From Phoebastria nigripes (lineage: Eukaryota > Chordata > Aves > Procellariiformes > Diomedeidae), in assembly GCA_035582835.1 (NCBI GenBank), contig JAYKAV010000112.1:4922361-4986360 (forward strand): a stretch of 64,000 nt of DNA, in the 5' to 3' direction. This document shows, piece after piece, positions 1-14,183 of this stretch. Numbering within the stretch: position 1 is the first letter of the stretch; each line of letters starts with the position of its first letter. The position numbers and the translations under genes are program-made. The notes below the pieces were generated by a model. The model had not been told where the DNA came from. It ran no database searches and saw nothing but the letters and a program-made list of their open reading frames with translations.

Positions 1-3000
1 GAGTGAAGGCTTTCCCTAAAAAGTTTTGGTTGGCATGAAGAAAACAAGGTACCATAACCTCTGACTAGAGACGTTGGAAGAAACATTACAGCTCCGTAAT
101 GTACATGGCACTGTGGAAATGCTCTCCATCCTTCTCAGCTTTTCTTGTGGTTTTCTCTTCAGATTTTAATTTTGAAAAGAATGGTGGTAAGGATGAGAAA
201 AGAGGAGGTGGGCTGAAGATATCAGCTTGATCTTTGAATATATTATGACTAGTTAGTACTGCTGCCTGAAACGTTGGGGGGGTGTTGATGTGCATAAAAC
301 TTTCCCGTCTCTTCCACTTTCCTCCTCTCTAAACAAATTAAGAGAAGACTTAGAAGATTGTATGGATCTTTATAGATCTTTACATCTACAGCACTAAAGC
401 AAGCACTAAAGGTTCTGTAAGATCTAAAGATCTGTAAGTCTTCCTACAGAATGGTGCATATGTAGGCTCTATTTTCACTTTCTGAGGGCGAAGCTAGAGT
501 GCATGTAGGGGGAAAAAATTTCACTGGAGCATAGAACAAATAAAAACAAAAAACCACCAGTCCTCATCAATTGGAAGCTATTCTGTTGTTGGAATGAGCC
601 CAATGACCGTAAAAGGGTAACAATACGAACTATCAGCGTATACATGCTTTAAAAATTATTTTCCAAAATGTACATATGTAGGATGAATCTCAGGCTGCAC
701 ACGTGTTGTAGGGGGAGGAATTATTTGAGAGATTCCTGTAGTCTGTCTTTAATCTTTTTATTGTAGGGTCTCTGTGCCTTTTGGGGCATTGTTTTGGAGA
801 AGGCGGTGTTCAGTCCGTGTTGACTCCTTCCACTCGCTGACCATGCTGTCAGGTTTCCGCGAGCTCCTTGCTGGGTGCTGGTGTGCAGCACTGTAGCATA
901 CCAAGTGAGCCGTGACTGATGTTATCAGATGCAACACAAGTACGCTGTAAGATTTGGCAGTCACTGTTTAGTTAGAAGAATCCATTTTCTTGTGAAGCAA
1001 ATAACATTTAAAACCTTAGCAAAGCTTACTTGGCAAATCTGCTTCCATCTAAGCTGTTAACTTGCATTATACCCTAAACAGACGGCTTGACTCTGCTTAA
1101 ATCTTTTGGAGGGTTTCTTTGCAGCTGCACGGTTGTTTCCAGTGTCACTCCTGTGTTCCCCTTCCAGCGATGCTTTTCTCTTTGAAAGGTTTAGTAACTG
1201 ATTTTGAGGGAAAAACACAATCGCGTCTTTTCTGTTTGTTATAACCCCTGACGCTGCTGCTTCTTCCTCCTACCTCTTCCCACACACACTCTTGGCATCC
1301 CTTGGGAAAGTTTTCCGCATGCCTTTTTAATAGCAGCATTTCTCAGCTCTTGTGCCCAGTGTTTCATGACTTGTCCAGTCTAGTCTGTGTAAAATTATGC
1401 TAAGTAAACAACTGGATACTGTATCCTGCTGATTTATGAAAGAAGCTGGATTGCTTTTAGTGCTTGCCTGTCTTGCCCTTTCTGTACGTGCTCTGCAGAA
1501 AAATTAACAACCCCAAACCAAAACCTCCAGGCCTGCAGAGAAACGTGGCACATCTCCCGTACCTAGACAGGAAAGGTTACCCGAATTATTCATTGCCGTC
1601 TTCCCGACTCTGCTGACTGCTTTTTTCTGTTGCGGTAGGCAAGTCACTTTGATTCTTCTGAGTCTGTATCTTATGGCCTACGTGGTGTTATAAACTGCAA
1701 TCATGTGGATGATCTATCCATTGTCTGTAAGACATCCCGAAAGCGGTCTGCAGAAAGACTGCAGATAAATAAAAATGTGTGTGTGTTCCCACACATGCAG
1801 GCAGACAAAATGAGGGGAAAACAAAAATAATGAACACCAAAAGTTTGCTCTAACTTTTATATGCGGGTTTCTTTCATGAAAACCCAAAGACAGTCGGTGG
1901 ATTTTGATGTGTTTGGAGGGAAAAAAATTGAAAAGTTGATGCCTCACTCTAGAAGACTGGGAAATGCAGATCCTGACAGCACTGTGCAACAGAACTGGGT
2001 CAAGCCAGTCTGGAGAAGCTGAATATGGGCTGGCCTTTTACCGTGGAGACATGAATGCACTGCTTTACCTGGCTTTACCTGGCTTAGTGCAGCTGCCTGA
2101 TAAGGTCCTTATATACCAGTCCATGGCTGTACTTACTGCGAAGTTAGCCAAAGCAAACCTGAAGCCAGTAGAGTTACCAAAAGCCTTTGCTATGTCCTTT
2201 CCTCTTGATATGAATTGGGGAAAATGGATCAGGGACCTAAAAATCCAGCTTGTTCCCATGGGGAGTACTGGCACCCTGCTTGCTTGTCCCTCAAATGTGA
2301 GGTCGCTTACTACTAGTCTGCACAAAATTTTGTAGTCTGTGGTTAATCAGTTACCTGGCAAAACAAAGAATTGTTCTGTGGAAAAGGAATAAATAGGAAA
2401 GGTATTTACAATGTGGACAGCCCTGCTGTCCAGTCTCTCCTGAAGCTGATTAACCTCTGATCTCTTCCCGGGATTAGGTCAAAAAAAAAAAAAAAAAAAA
2501 GGCTGCTGGGAACTTTCTATTACAGTTCAGAGGAAAACAGAGCTGGACAGAGTGGTCCCTTCAGCTGTAACGTCTGGTTTGGGAGGAGGTCAAAAAGAGC
2601 TACAATAGTCTTGCAGCCAGCGGGGCAGCCTTTTTTGAGCTGCAGAGCATTTGTATAATTGACTGTTTCCCTCCTTAATTTGAGATCCCGCACCTACTTC
2701 TGCTGCATGCCCTCACCCAGCAGCTTCGCACAGTTCTTCCCCCTGCTTTACCACGGCCCTGATGCCGGGAGGCTCAGCCCTGCGGTGCTGGCAGGGTCTG
2801 CAGTGCGGTGCGGGCTGACGTCTGTGTGGGACCAGGCTCTGCTGCAGCCCCTGTCAGCTCCGTGCTGCCCATTTTTCTGTGAGACCCCCATTCAGGTCGG
2901 GCAGAGGTGGTCCTGTCCATCTTTCAGGGTGAGGGCTGTGCACAGGGCCTTGCAGGGGGGCTCACGATGTCAGATATGTCGCAACACCCCTGTCCTCGGG

Positions 3001-6000
3001 TGGCAGAGCAGTGCTTAGCCTGCCAGCTCATAGTCCTAACAGAGTAGAGCAACGTTTAACTCTGGAGAGTCTTTTGTCTTTACAGTCATACAAGGAGCAG
3101 TGACTTTATCTCCCAGCAAGGCAAATACATCTAACACCTGGCTTGAGTCAGATATGCAATTTTTGGATGTGATCCAAGAAACTTTCCTGGAGCAGTGCTG
3201 GCACCAGTTTGGATAAAGGGCAAACTTTCACTCTCTTCATCTGAGTCCTGGGGTGGTTAGCAAGACTGTCGGGCTGGAGAAGCTTATTTGGGAAGGGGAG
3301 GATGTCAGGTTTGATGCAGCTGCAAGAGGGAGGTTGAATAGGGAGCTCCACATGTGGTTTGAGGTCAGGGCAGAAAGCTGTGGCTGTTACCAAGCAGCTT
3401 GGGAAATGATATGCAACATGGATTGACTGGAGAGAGCTGGTGTCGAGCACGAAGGCTCTGTGTTGCTGTGTCCCAGCAAAGAGCAACTTCACACTGATCC
3501 TGTGCGGTTGAGGGAAAAATTGGCATCGGGGAGATAAAAAAAGAGATGTAAAACATTCATANGTGCTTGTTTCTCTGTCTGCTTTTTTCAGCATACAGTT
3601 TTTTCTTAGTGCAAGATTTCCACCTGAGTGGAAGACTGTTTGCATGCACAGCCTATCATCAGTTGTCCTTGTGGGTATACCGCTCTATATATTTTAACAT
3701 GCTTGTTTTGGAACCTGACTGTTTCAAGGCTGGAAGAAACAGATGGGGTTTTTTTGCCATGAAGATCCTTGAGGCCACCATTGCTGCCTCACCAGCATCT
3801 GTATCTGTCAACAGCAAAAGAGCTTTGACTGTGAAGTGTTCATGGTGCTCGTTTAGTAGTATTCCTGTTGCATGGCTTTTCAGCTGAGGCCAGGAGATGG
3901 CTTCATACTCAAGGTTGATCGTGGATCACTGTGTTAAGAAAGTGCAAAGAAAGCTATGTTGCCTCTGCCTTCTTCTCATCTGTATGCTTATGACAGGTCT
4001 GGTGTGCAAGGTTTTTGTCCTATCTAGCAGAAAATGTTTTGCTAGTGCTCTGTAAATTGTAATGTAGTTTAGATTACACAGATTGAATTTATGGCCACAT
4101 AAAGGGAACTTTGCTGTAGTTTGGAGTGCAGAAGAATCTCCTTGTTTTAGGGAGACAGCTTTAAAATTTTGCCTACCTGGCTGTAAGAGAACCAGATAAC
4201 ACTCTGCTGTAGCACAACAGATGATGCTGAGGATATGCTCCTCAGCTGTGGCACTGAGATCTGTTACTGCTTGTCAGTGTGTAAGAGCACATGTTTAATA
4301 CTGGAGCATAATGGAAGGCTGTGTAGGCTACAGCTGACTTCCATTGGCAGAAGGGCAGGATTGTGTATTAAGATTTCTCTGCAAGTCTTGAGCTCTTTGG
4401 ACAAATCTGGACTTTTTCTTTAAAAATTTCTTTCCTTTGGTCTGATGGTGCAACTGCATTGACACACTCAGAAGGAAAGGATAAGTCATCTAGGTGAGCT
4501 ACTGACGTCTGTTACCATTGTTGTAAAGAGTAGGACAGGTGCTTGAATTCCAGCTTTTGGGCACTGTTTATCAGTCCAAGAGGGCAATACTCATATATTT
4601 AACTGTAATCCTGTGCCTATTTTTCTTCAGTCCTTAGGCTTGGTACCTGCAGTCATCTGGAGACCTGCTGTTAGCATTGACAAGGAAGTTGCTAATGACA
4701 ATGTGATTTCATATGTATATGAATGACTGCTGGCATCTATCTATGTTAGGGAAATCTGGACCCTAATACTAGCAGTGGTGAAGACTCAGTGTGGGTAGCA
4801 TGCGGATTCTTTCACAATCATGATATTTAACCTACCGGTCATACCTGCACTGACATGAATTTGAGCAATAATAGCCTGCGCAAGTTCTAGTGATGGAACA
4901 TTTCTTCCGAGCCGAGGGGAGCGTTCGTGCAGGTGGCCTTGATGCGGGCATTTTGCCGCTGCCTTCCCGAGCGCTGAGCTCTGTTTGTTCGAGCTGTCTG
5001 AGGAGATTCGAGTTCTGATGGGAAACAGAAATGTTTTGTGTGCAGATAATAGCAAAAAGTACGGGGCTGCATTTTGTATCATTTCTGTCAGACACACAGC
5101 ACAGCTCAATTTATCCCTGGTGAATCAGACAGATTGTCTACTCAAGGAAAACAAGGCAACCCTGTCAATACAGTGTTAGAGCATGTGTGCTCTTGCCAGT
5201 TCGGGCAGAGTAAAACCAATGAGGATTGTGACAGAGCATTGTGCTTTCATTTTAGCAAGTATCTAGGCTGAACCTAGGTTTGTGGCATANTCCTCCTGCC
5301 TGAATAGGCAAGCAAGAGATCCCAGGTCCAGTGTGAGCTGCTGTCTTTCAGAGGTGCACTTTAAAATCTGGCTTGGGCATTAGGATCAAAGACAGGAGGA
5401 TTAATTTGCTGTTTATATTAAAGGGGATATATCTGCCTGAAATGTAATCTTTCTTGACTGTGTTTAATTGTAGTTTCATAAACTGCACCTGCCTGTGGGC
5501 TCCTCCTGTTTTTGCTGCGACATTCCATATTTTTATCTTGACTTCCTAAGGAAATGAGGCTTCTCGGNGATAGTGCATGTGTCCTGCCTTCTTTTCCACC
5601 AAATACCTTTTGGATCTGCTGGCCAACTTCGGCCAAGTTTAATGAGGAGGAGAAATTCCAAAGATAGGAAGTCCCGACAAGTTATGTGAAAACTGGCAGG
5701 CTGTGCGGAGAAGAGAGAGGCTGAAATTTATAGCNTCTGCTTTGGGAATGGCAGGCAGACCTTAGCCACTGTCCGTTATCAGTCAGCTGGCCACTGTTTT
5801 GCAGTAAATCAGGAGAAGGAGGTAGATTACTTTTCTAAAAAAAAAAGGAGAAAAAGTTTTGATGCTTGGCTTTCAAGTGAGTGCTGCAGCTATAGGAATG
5901 TGTGCAGGNTAGCACATGCAAACTACTTTTAAGCATTTTAAAATCTCCTTCTGGTTCTTTCTTTAGTTTACAGGTCCACAAATAGTATTGTACATTTGAG

Positions 6001-8000
6001 ATTATGCATGATCTCTCTCTTCCTCTTTCTCTTTCTTAACATGTGCATATGTATATATAAACATAAAATAGCAATGTTATTCTCCAACATTTAATGAGAC
6101 AAAAATATTTGCTGTAAGTCCCTCGACAGTGCTCATTTTGCAAGGCGTAGTTTGAGTGATTGTGTAGGGAGTTGTTGGCTAAAATACAGACTTAAAGCCC
6201 AGCTCCTAAAACTAGAGATTATGGCAGCAAGTGCTAATGTGCAAGGACCTGGGAATTCATTGTACTCTAAGCTGACTTGTAACCACGGTGAACGCTCCCC
6301 TTGTGCCTAACAGGAAAGTGTTCTTCTCCCCCTGTGCCCGATCTCTTAAATATGCAATGGGAATCACACGGCTGAGCTTAGCGTTAAAAGAGCCATGAAG
6401 ATGCTGTGCAAACTAGTTCAGTTGATCAATGTAGGAGAAGATGCTGTTTGTCTCCTGAGCCTAGAAACGTCTCAAGTTCTTTCCAACAAGGGGCCTGTGT
6501 ACGTTCCTCTAGATAGGTTTAATCCGAAAGGGATTAAAGCCCCCTGAGCGTGCTTTGTGTAGCCTCTCTGGCAGAGTACATTTTCTACTGCTAAATAAAA
6601 GTGAAAAGGTGTTGTCATTAAATTGCAAAAATTGGTGCTTCATAGTAAACACACGGTTTAATTTTGCTCTCCTGTCTGTCCTTGCCGTCTCTCTTAGTAA
6701 GACCCTGCTTCAAGCAGGAGTAGACCGATGGGAGTCTGGCNAAGGAGGCGTCTTTTTGTTCTGATGATTCCTTGTTAATTTTTTTCATGTCAGGCTTTAT
6801 TTCTCAAATGTTTTGATCTGAAAGGGGTGTCTGCGAGAAGTGAGCGAGTTAGACGCAGAAGCAGCTACTGTTCCTGTGTGGAGAGCACGTTGCTGTTGTG
6901 TTTTGCCTCATGTTCACCAGGTAAAATGGTAGTTTCTTTCCTCAGCACATCGCTGGTGCGAAAGGCGTGGTGAGAGTTCAACAGCCTGCTCCCTTCTGCA
7001 CCTAGTTTTGCAGGATGATGGGGGCCTTCACAAATGTCTCTCTCTCTGCCTAGTGGAGAGGTCAGTTCCAGAAATGAACTTGCAGGTTTTTTGCATGTTG
7101 GTTGATGTATGAGGTGTTTCTGCGGTGTTTCACTAGAGCAGGGATATTTTCCGCTGTAGCTCCTTCTTCCTGAACTGAATTTTAGCGTTTGCTTCTGGAG
7201 TTGGTGGAAAAGTAAGTGGAAATCCTAGTGTAAATGCAGCAGCCCACGGACCTTCAGATAACTGTTACCGGCCTGGCAAAGCACCTTGGCTCTGTGTGCG
7301 AGAGCAAGAAAGGAGAGTGTCCGTGATTCCTGAAAATTGGTTTCTTATGTGGAATATTTTACCGAATGGAAATGTAATTGGGCAAAGAGACCACAGGCAA
7401 CAGGGAGAGCGAGCATCCCGGTGGCTGGCCGGCTGCTTGGCTCCCCCTGCGCTAACCTGTCCTCCCGGCTGGGGCTGCGGGCGCCCCGGCAGCCGTGAGT
7501 CACTGCTGTGGAAACAGTGATGCAAAGGCAGCACCATTAAGGAGGGTTTTATTTTTCTCTTGCATATTTTACCTCAGCAGCCTTTTCTCTAGCATTTACT
7601 GGTGTTTCCTCTCTTTGAGCCTGTGAGACAAACCTGTTGCTGTAAATGTCAGTCATTTTTCACTCTGAATTTTTCTTTTTACCTCTCTTGCTATACCACT
7701 TTGCAACAATTTGTTTAAATGTAAAGCCTTGAGTCAATTATAAAATGATAGAGCTGCACTGATTGATAGATCAGAGGGGGCTGTGTCGTCAAACAAGTCT
7801 CCACTCAAATTCGAATCCCTGAGGGTGAAGTCGGTTCCTATTTCAGAATTGCTGCTGCTCCTCAATTCTGGTTAAAAGAGTTTGGGAAATGTACCTAGCC
7901 TAGTCTTGATTTGCAACACAAATTGTTAAGAGTTTGCACTGTTCTTGTAAAAAATGAATGGATCTGCATGTAAATGCAAACTTATTCTCTTTCCCATGCC
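1..8000. other. Intronic DNA upstream of MAP4K4 exon 3, part 1
   Basis: I see no supportable exon here. Open frames are short and show no recognisable domain. A 20-nt poly-A run lies at 2481-2500. GC-rich patches are at about 2690-3010 and 7425-7500. The 119-codon open frame on the + strand at 2659-3018 coincides with the first GC-rich patch and is rich in Cys, Ser and Pro, as chance frames in such DNA usually are. Single Ns occur at 3562, 5290, 5568, 5735, 5909 and 6741. The assignment to a MAP4K4 intron is inferred from the downstream exon and from finding no other gene. Confidence 0.75.
2481..2500. repeat. Poly-A tract, 20 nt
   Basis: An uninterrupted run of 20 A. No target-site duplication or retrocopied coding sequence is visible upstream of it, so I do not call it a retropseudogene tail. 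Confidence 0.95.
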
Positions 8001-8342
8001 TACAAATGTAAACAAACAAACAGGCATGTAAATTCAGGAGAGGATTTCTCCCACTGGCGGGAAAGAAAGGAGGAACAGTTGGATTTTCTATTTGTAAATG
8101 TTCAGATGGCATCCTGTTGTGATAGCAGTGCTTCCTCCTGTGGCATAGGTGTCTACGGGTTTTCCCTATTTTCTATTTACTTCTCCCTCGAGGTGTGGTT
8201 TTACAATACAACAAAGCCAATTTGATGTCTGGCTGCTATTGCAGGGGCAGCTGTGCTTCCCTTCGCCCCTTTTCCCAGCTGTTCCAGCATCTATCTGGTC
8301 CCATCCTTCAGAGAGCTCCACTGGCAAAGAAGTGTTTTCTTC

Positions 8343-8360
8343 TTTTTTTTTTTTTTTTTT
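8343..8360. repeat. Poly-T tract, 18 nt
   Basis: An uninterrupted run of 18 T followed by CAATACAG. It looks like a polypyrimidine tract plus acceptor, but no coding exon follows that I can recognise. Confidence 0.9.
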
Positions 8361-11046
8361 CAATACAGATTAGCTTTCTGGTGTTTTCACCGCAGCAAAA
8401 GCTGGCCGTGGGGTGGGTGAGAGGAGTTGAGGCAGAGCAGGGAGTGGGAGAGACTGCGCCCGGGAGCTGGCCCACATCAGCAGCATCTCCTCAGGGTTAC
8501 AGCTGTGAGGTCGCCTGGGGAACCGCACCCCCGCAGCCATCCCTTTTTGCAGCGTGAACCCGGGAGGAAAGCCGGCTGCGACGCCTTTCCGACAGCCTGG
8601 ACGCATCTTCCTCAGCCACCTGCGACAGCCGCTGAGGGACTCTTTGTAGTGCTCCACACCTGCAGATTTGGGAATAAAGAACGGAGCGTAAAGATCTTCT
8701 GCAGGGATTCCCCCACCCTCTGATTCTTTCCACTGTGCAGCAGACTATTTTTAGTGTGCTTGCTTGCCTCAGAAATTACTTCACTTTCTGCTTTGGACCA
8801 TTTCCATAACATTTATTGTGATTCTGAATTCCAGTGTTCAGGATAATGTCAGAGCAAAGAGTNGCTGGGTGGTGAGCTCGGTTCCAACGGTGGAGCCAAA
8901 AAACCTGTGCTGAGGATGTGTGATGCCAGCTGCCTCTGATCTGGTGACCCGTGGGAGACTGGCTTAGGTGAACCACATTTTCAACCGTGCCCCGTATTTG
9001 CAGGCAAAGAACCTTGTTAATCCTGAGTTTAATGGTGCTTTGGTTAGTTAATGGCAAAAGAAAACAACCCTTTAGTGGACTAATCCAGGTAGCCAAAGTA
9101 GATCCACCTCTGAATGACATCTGTTTGCTTTAAGTGAAGTCCGGAATCAAAAGCCCAGCCTGCCCTTGCTGTGTATGCTTGTGTGGTACCATTGCTAATT
9201 CACTGGATATTGCTCTTTCTTCCTCCACATGTTAGTTAGGTATGATTTAAATCACCGGTTTCTTTGGCAACAAAGTGGTCTTAAGATATATAAGGTTGTT
9301 AGAGCAGACTTTACTGTGGGAAACAATGCTCATTTTAACATTGTTGCATGTGATGCATCTAATGATTTGCCACTTTGAGATATAAAAAATATATATAGCT
9401 AGTTCTGTAATAGGTGAATTTTATACAGCTGGTTGATAAAGCAGAAGAATGCAAATCAGTGCGTTTGGGCAGTGTTGTAGTTTCATAGGAAAGATCTTTT
9501 GACACAGTAGCATCCCTGAGGCAGTGCTGGATCCAAAGGGGGACGAAGACTGGCTGGCAGTTAATAGAAGTTTTTCTTAGAAAAAAAATGAAGGTGTTTC
9601 TTCTATTGGTCTTCTCTGCAGCTCGATAATGCATGGGATGAATATAGTTGTGAAAACTCAAGTATTCAGGAGCTGTATATTTGGTGGACAGCAGAGATTG
9701 TGCCTATTGCTAAGGCACAATATAGATCAAAAAGTTGGATTTAGTGTTTGAGATCAGGGAAAAAAAAAGACATTTGGTATCAAGCCTACATTCTTATGAA
9801 TTTTCCACATTTTTTTTTCTGGCTCTTAATTAAGAACCACTCACGATGCCTGTTTTGGGTTAGGGGTCTAATCCATGATTGTTCATAAAATACCCATATT
9901 CATCAGCCTTTGGGGGACAAATAGCTACTTAGAGTGTGGATAAACAGTCGCAAACGCTCTGCTTAGCATGGCTCCACGAAGTTTTACATGCTCCTTGAGA
10001 CATGGCCATCTCGACCTGGTGTGGCTGATGAGCAGTGATCTCCTGTGCAAGGGTTTGTCTAAATTTTTCCTCCTGGTTGCACTCAAAGCGAGTACTTGTG
10101 TGACTGCTGTGCTTTTGGCCATCGCTAGAGGGCTTCAGAGCGAGAAACCTGCTTGCCTTCCACATAATGTCAAGAGCCAGAAGTTTCTTCTGAAACCTGA
10201 TACACAGCAACGTAACAGAGACCTTTGAGTTATGCTAGTAGGAGCTGGTGTTCAGCGGTTTTTTGCATCTTCCATTCAGAGAACTTTTTTCATCTTTTTT
10301 TTTTTCCTGTTTAACCTTCTCTTTTTAATCATCTTTACAAGGTGAATGGTAAAACAGGTCCTTACCCGGTCCTCCAGGTGTGGGGCAAGCAGGGCTGGTG
10401 GGCAGCTAACAGCAGATAAAGGGTTTTGCCGCNTCCTGCACTTCCCCGAAGGGAAAGGTTGTCGGTGTGCGTGGGCACATGCCCGCTCTCCAGGCCAGTG
10501 CTGCAGTGTCGGTGTTGGGGAGAGGTGGCCAAAACTGGGTTGTGACTGTTGCATGGCTGTACACACTATGGCTCCTGGGGAAAAGTGTCTACTAACAAAC
10601 CAAAGGCGTGAGAGAATAAGGGCTGTATTGTATGAAAGACAACCTTAGCTGGATGTCTTGCTTTGAAGAGGTTTGCCAATGAGTTGGAGAGTTGCCGTCA
10701 GCCAAGCCCGCTTTCAGTGAGGAAGTTTTATAGGTCATGAAAAGCAGCAATGTCCTTTTTTTCCACTGAGCCTTGCCTTTATATGCAGCAGCGCACATGC
10801 ACTGCCGTCATCCCTTGTGCTTTGGATCGGCAGCTCGGCGTTAGCCCAGGGAGAATTGCGAGCGCCTCCGATTTCTCTCCATGGTGTGGGAACGCTGGAG
10901 CACATAATGGCTGCGATTCAAAGACAAATGCTAGCTCTTTGCTACTGATCACTTTGGCAGAAACCCCCAGATGCTCGGAGACTACAGATGGAGCTGATTT
11001 GGGGAGAGTTGTCAAAAAAAGAAAAGTACCCACAACCTTAGAACTT

Positions 11047-11070
11047 CCCCCCCTTTTTTTTTTTTTTTTT
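11047..11070. repeat. C7-T17 homopolymer pair
   Basis: Seven C are followed directly by seventeen T. Confidence 0.9.
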
Positions 11071-11979
11071 AATTATATTTTGCTATCTTTATAATAGCCT
11101 CACTGTTCTTCCTTTTCCTATTCTGCACCCCCCGCCCCTCGCTTTTTAATTCATGCCAGCCAGAGTGCAGCTAAAGGCTTTTCCTAGCGGAGTGTCATTT
11201 GTTAGTAAACCAGCAAAGACAAGCTTAAGCAATTTAACCAACATTTTCTGTGAGGCTTTCCTTTTTGACTGGGCTTTGGGATTTCTCCATGCGCCTGTTG
11301 GAGGGACAAGGCTGCAGGAAACCGCAGGAGAGGAGCCTCCAGCCGTGACGGGCTTTGTTCAGATGCCTGTAGTCTGGCAGAAGCTGACCTCCACAACACA
11401 TGGTCTTTCACTTAGCTGCCTCTCTCCAGCTATTGGAGAGGTCCGATTTGCTGTGTGTGGGATTTCTGCTGCTTCCATGCTGCTTAGTAATGTTTCCAAA
11501 CCGACCGGCAGATCCTTGCCTTGGTGGTGGAGCTGGCACGGTTGCTGCAGCCTGTCCCTTTGTGCTTGGCTTCACTGTCACACAGCTCCGCTCTGAGCAA
11601 ATCCGGTGCCTTAAAGCATATCCTCCTGAATTTTGAAGCTCTCCAAACAATCCAGGTTTCCTCCTTTGGATGTAAATGCTTCCNCCACCCCCCCGTACCC
11701 CCCTACGCTTTGGCTGGGCTAATTGCTCTTTGTTTGGTTTCAAATCAGTGTGATTAAGGGAAGATTTTTTCAAACTGTCACTTTGTCATGTTACAGGACT
11801 AGCGTAGTAAAAAGTTGTAATATCTGTTGGGGTGAGTACCCCGAGCACAGAATTACAGGCCTTTTCCTGCTCATGAATCATCTTCCCCTGAGACCCTGAA
11901 GTGATAGCATTACATTTGTTTTAAGGAAAAAGTCCCTGAGAAGGAGAACATTTATTTATCTGGACAAGAGAGGCCGTCT

Positions 11980-12020
11980 GTTTGTTTTGTTTTGTTTTTT
12001 GTTTTTTGTTTTTTTTTTTT
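11980..12020. repeat. (GTTTT)n simple repeat
   Basis: Imperfect GTTTT/GTTTTTT units run into a T-only tract. This is low-complexity DNA with no coding meaning. Confidence 0.9.
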
Positions 12021-12376
12021 AATACGTAACTTTTGAATTTATCCTTAAGGAAGGTGCTACTCCGGGTGTTCGAGGTGAGCACAGCTCCTGGGCAGATGCT
12101 GGCTGGCGGGCATAGCCGGCCGGGCTGGGGCCACGTTTGGCACAGGAGATGTGGTGGCTGCTGGAGGCTGGGGAAACCAAAATGATACTCTTTCTGAGGC
12201 AGATCAGATTATTCCTGTATAGGAGGATTTCAGTAAAACACGTTACGCCTGCATTTATTTTACAGCCAAGTTGCTGAGTGTCGCTTTTTGACAGTGGCTT
12301 GNGGTACAGGAGTGGGCTGTGCCGGTCTGAACTGCCTGTCAGAGAAGAGAGACCCCAAAGCAGCTCCCAGCAGGCT

Positions 12377-12395
12377 CACAACACACACACACACA
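12377..12395. repeat. (AC)n microsatellite
   Basis: A short AC dinucleotide repeat interrupted once by an extra A near 12380. Confidence 0.9.
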
Positions 12396-12859
12396 TCCTC
12401 TTTCTGCCGCCTTTCGTTTTGAACACGTGTGATGCCCAGTGAGTGGAATAAACAAAGAAGCGACCCCCTCACCAGAAACCCGAAGGAGCGGCGTTGCCCT
12501 TCGCCGCCCCGGGGAGGGCTGCAGCCTGGATGGGCAGGCNGGTGTGCTTCTGCCTCTTCCCTGCCTGCTGCAGGGTTTTTTCTTTCTGGGTGAGGTGGCC
12601 TGGCCTCTCAGGTTTCTCTTACAGACTTTGTGGTTGATTTAGGGTGGGCCTGTGAAGGGAGAGTTTTGGACCGAGTAAACCTCATTTTCTTCTTATCAGC
12701 ACCCGGGTGTCAGTGCCTGGCTCCCTTGTTCCTGTTCGGACTGCTTTCTGCCTGGTGTGCATACGCATCCACTGTTTTAAGCAGCTGTCTGACGATCTAT
12801 TATTTCTGTCCCTGTAGCCCCTGCGGGTCCCCTCTGCTAGTCGTGGTGCAGTCGTGAAA

Positions 12860-12877
12860 GGCAAGGCAAGGCAAGGC
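12860..12877. repeat. (GGCAA)n pentanucleotide repeat
   Basis: Three full GGCAA units and a partial fourth. Confidence 0.9.
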
Positions 12878-13113
12878 TGGCAGGTCGGGGGCTGCGGGAG
12901 CCCCTGCTTCGCAGCACGGGGGCAGCAGGGTGAAGGGCAGCCCAGCCTCACCGGGAGCCGGTGTCGGGGTTGGGAAGTGGACTTCTGTCCCCAAACTCCA
13001 GCCAGGGCTCTCAGGGTTTCAGCTCAAGAGTGAGAGACTTGTGCTGGGATCTGAGCTGTTTGTTTTTAAACTGGAGAGTGAGATGCCATAGCGGCTCTGA
13101 TTTTTGAGGTGAA

Positions 13114-13211
13114 GTTATTTTTATTAATAACTATTAAATAACTATATAAATATAAAATAACTATTAATAATTTTTATTAATAAATTTATAAATAAATTTT
13201 ATTTAATAAAT
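13114..13211. repeat. AT-only low-complexity patch
   Basis: About 98 bases consist almost wholly of A and T, with repeated ATAACTATTAA and TTTATTAATAAA words that are partly self-complementary. It is flanked by ordinary sequence. Confidence 0.9.
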
Positions 13212-14170
13212 GCAAGCCTGTTCACAGCCCAGCAGCAAAAACAAACCTGTACTGTAGTATTAGGACCACTTATACTTTCTCAATTCCTGTTTTCTTGGCT
13301 GTTAATTGTGGTCTCTGTTGCCTGCCCAGCTAAGGGTAAATGCAGCTGGGATGTAGTATTTTCTGCAAGCATTTGTTGCTTTTCTTTATCCTGATGGAGG
13401 CAGAAGGGCTGTTCTTCTCAGGCAGGTAAATAATTAGCTGGCTATCGGCAGCTTTCTTGCTCGGAGAGGGGGAGGAAGGGAGAGAGGGAGCCGTGACGCC
13501 CCATCTAATAGATGGACGCGAGCATCTTGTGGCTCTGTTCATTGTTAATTCACTCCTGCAGCACCGCTCAGCTGTGAGGTTTCCAGGCGTGCTTGGCAGC
13601 CCCGACAACAAAAACATCTGGTCTAAGAATATAGTTCCCTTCTGCTGGCAGCTGCGTGAAAATGATTTTGTACATAGTGGCGTAATGCCAAATGCACTTA
13701 CTTGTACACTAAAGTGCACAGCCTTTATAGAGCTTTGGCAGCGCAGGGCGATTTTAAATGCTGTGCATAAGTCAGCATTAATCTACCAAAGAAAATCAAA
13801 ACCTCAGCAACTGATTTTATAAAGAACTCACTTATCACGCGTGCCCAGACGTGGCCATACCTTTGTACCTGTCTAACAGCTGTTCCTGTCTGAATACAAA
13901 GGAAAAGCCTTTTGGTCACAGCCCTGGTTGTCATCTGTCCTCCGGAGGGGTTTGGCACAAACACGAAGGGAAATTTGCCCCTCGCAGATGTCCCTGAATT
14001 CCTCTCGTCAGCAGCCGCATTTGTCTGTTACTGGTAGAGGTTGTCTGTCTCCTCTCTTATTTTAGGAAGGACCTAGTGTGTGCTGAAGAAAATGTTAACT
14101 GTGAATCAAGTAGTTTGTGTGTCTGCCGGTAAATTGTAATTTGAGTGATTGGACCCGATAATTACAGAGT

Positions 14171-14183
14171 CATCATCATCATC
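14171..14183. repeat. (CAT)4 microsatellite
   Basis: Four CAT units plus one C. Confidence 0.85.

Noticed and set aside
1964..2335. 123-codon open frame on the + strand followed 150 nt later by poly-A, possible retropseudogene
   Set aside because: The translation has no family I recognise, there is no flanking duplication, and the poly-A is not adjacent to a plausible transcript end.
7425..7500. CpG-rich patch with a TGAGTCA AP-1-like word as an internal promoter
   Set aside because: It is too short for a CpG island and no first exon can be recognised nearby.
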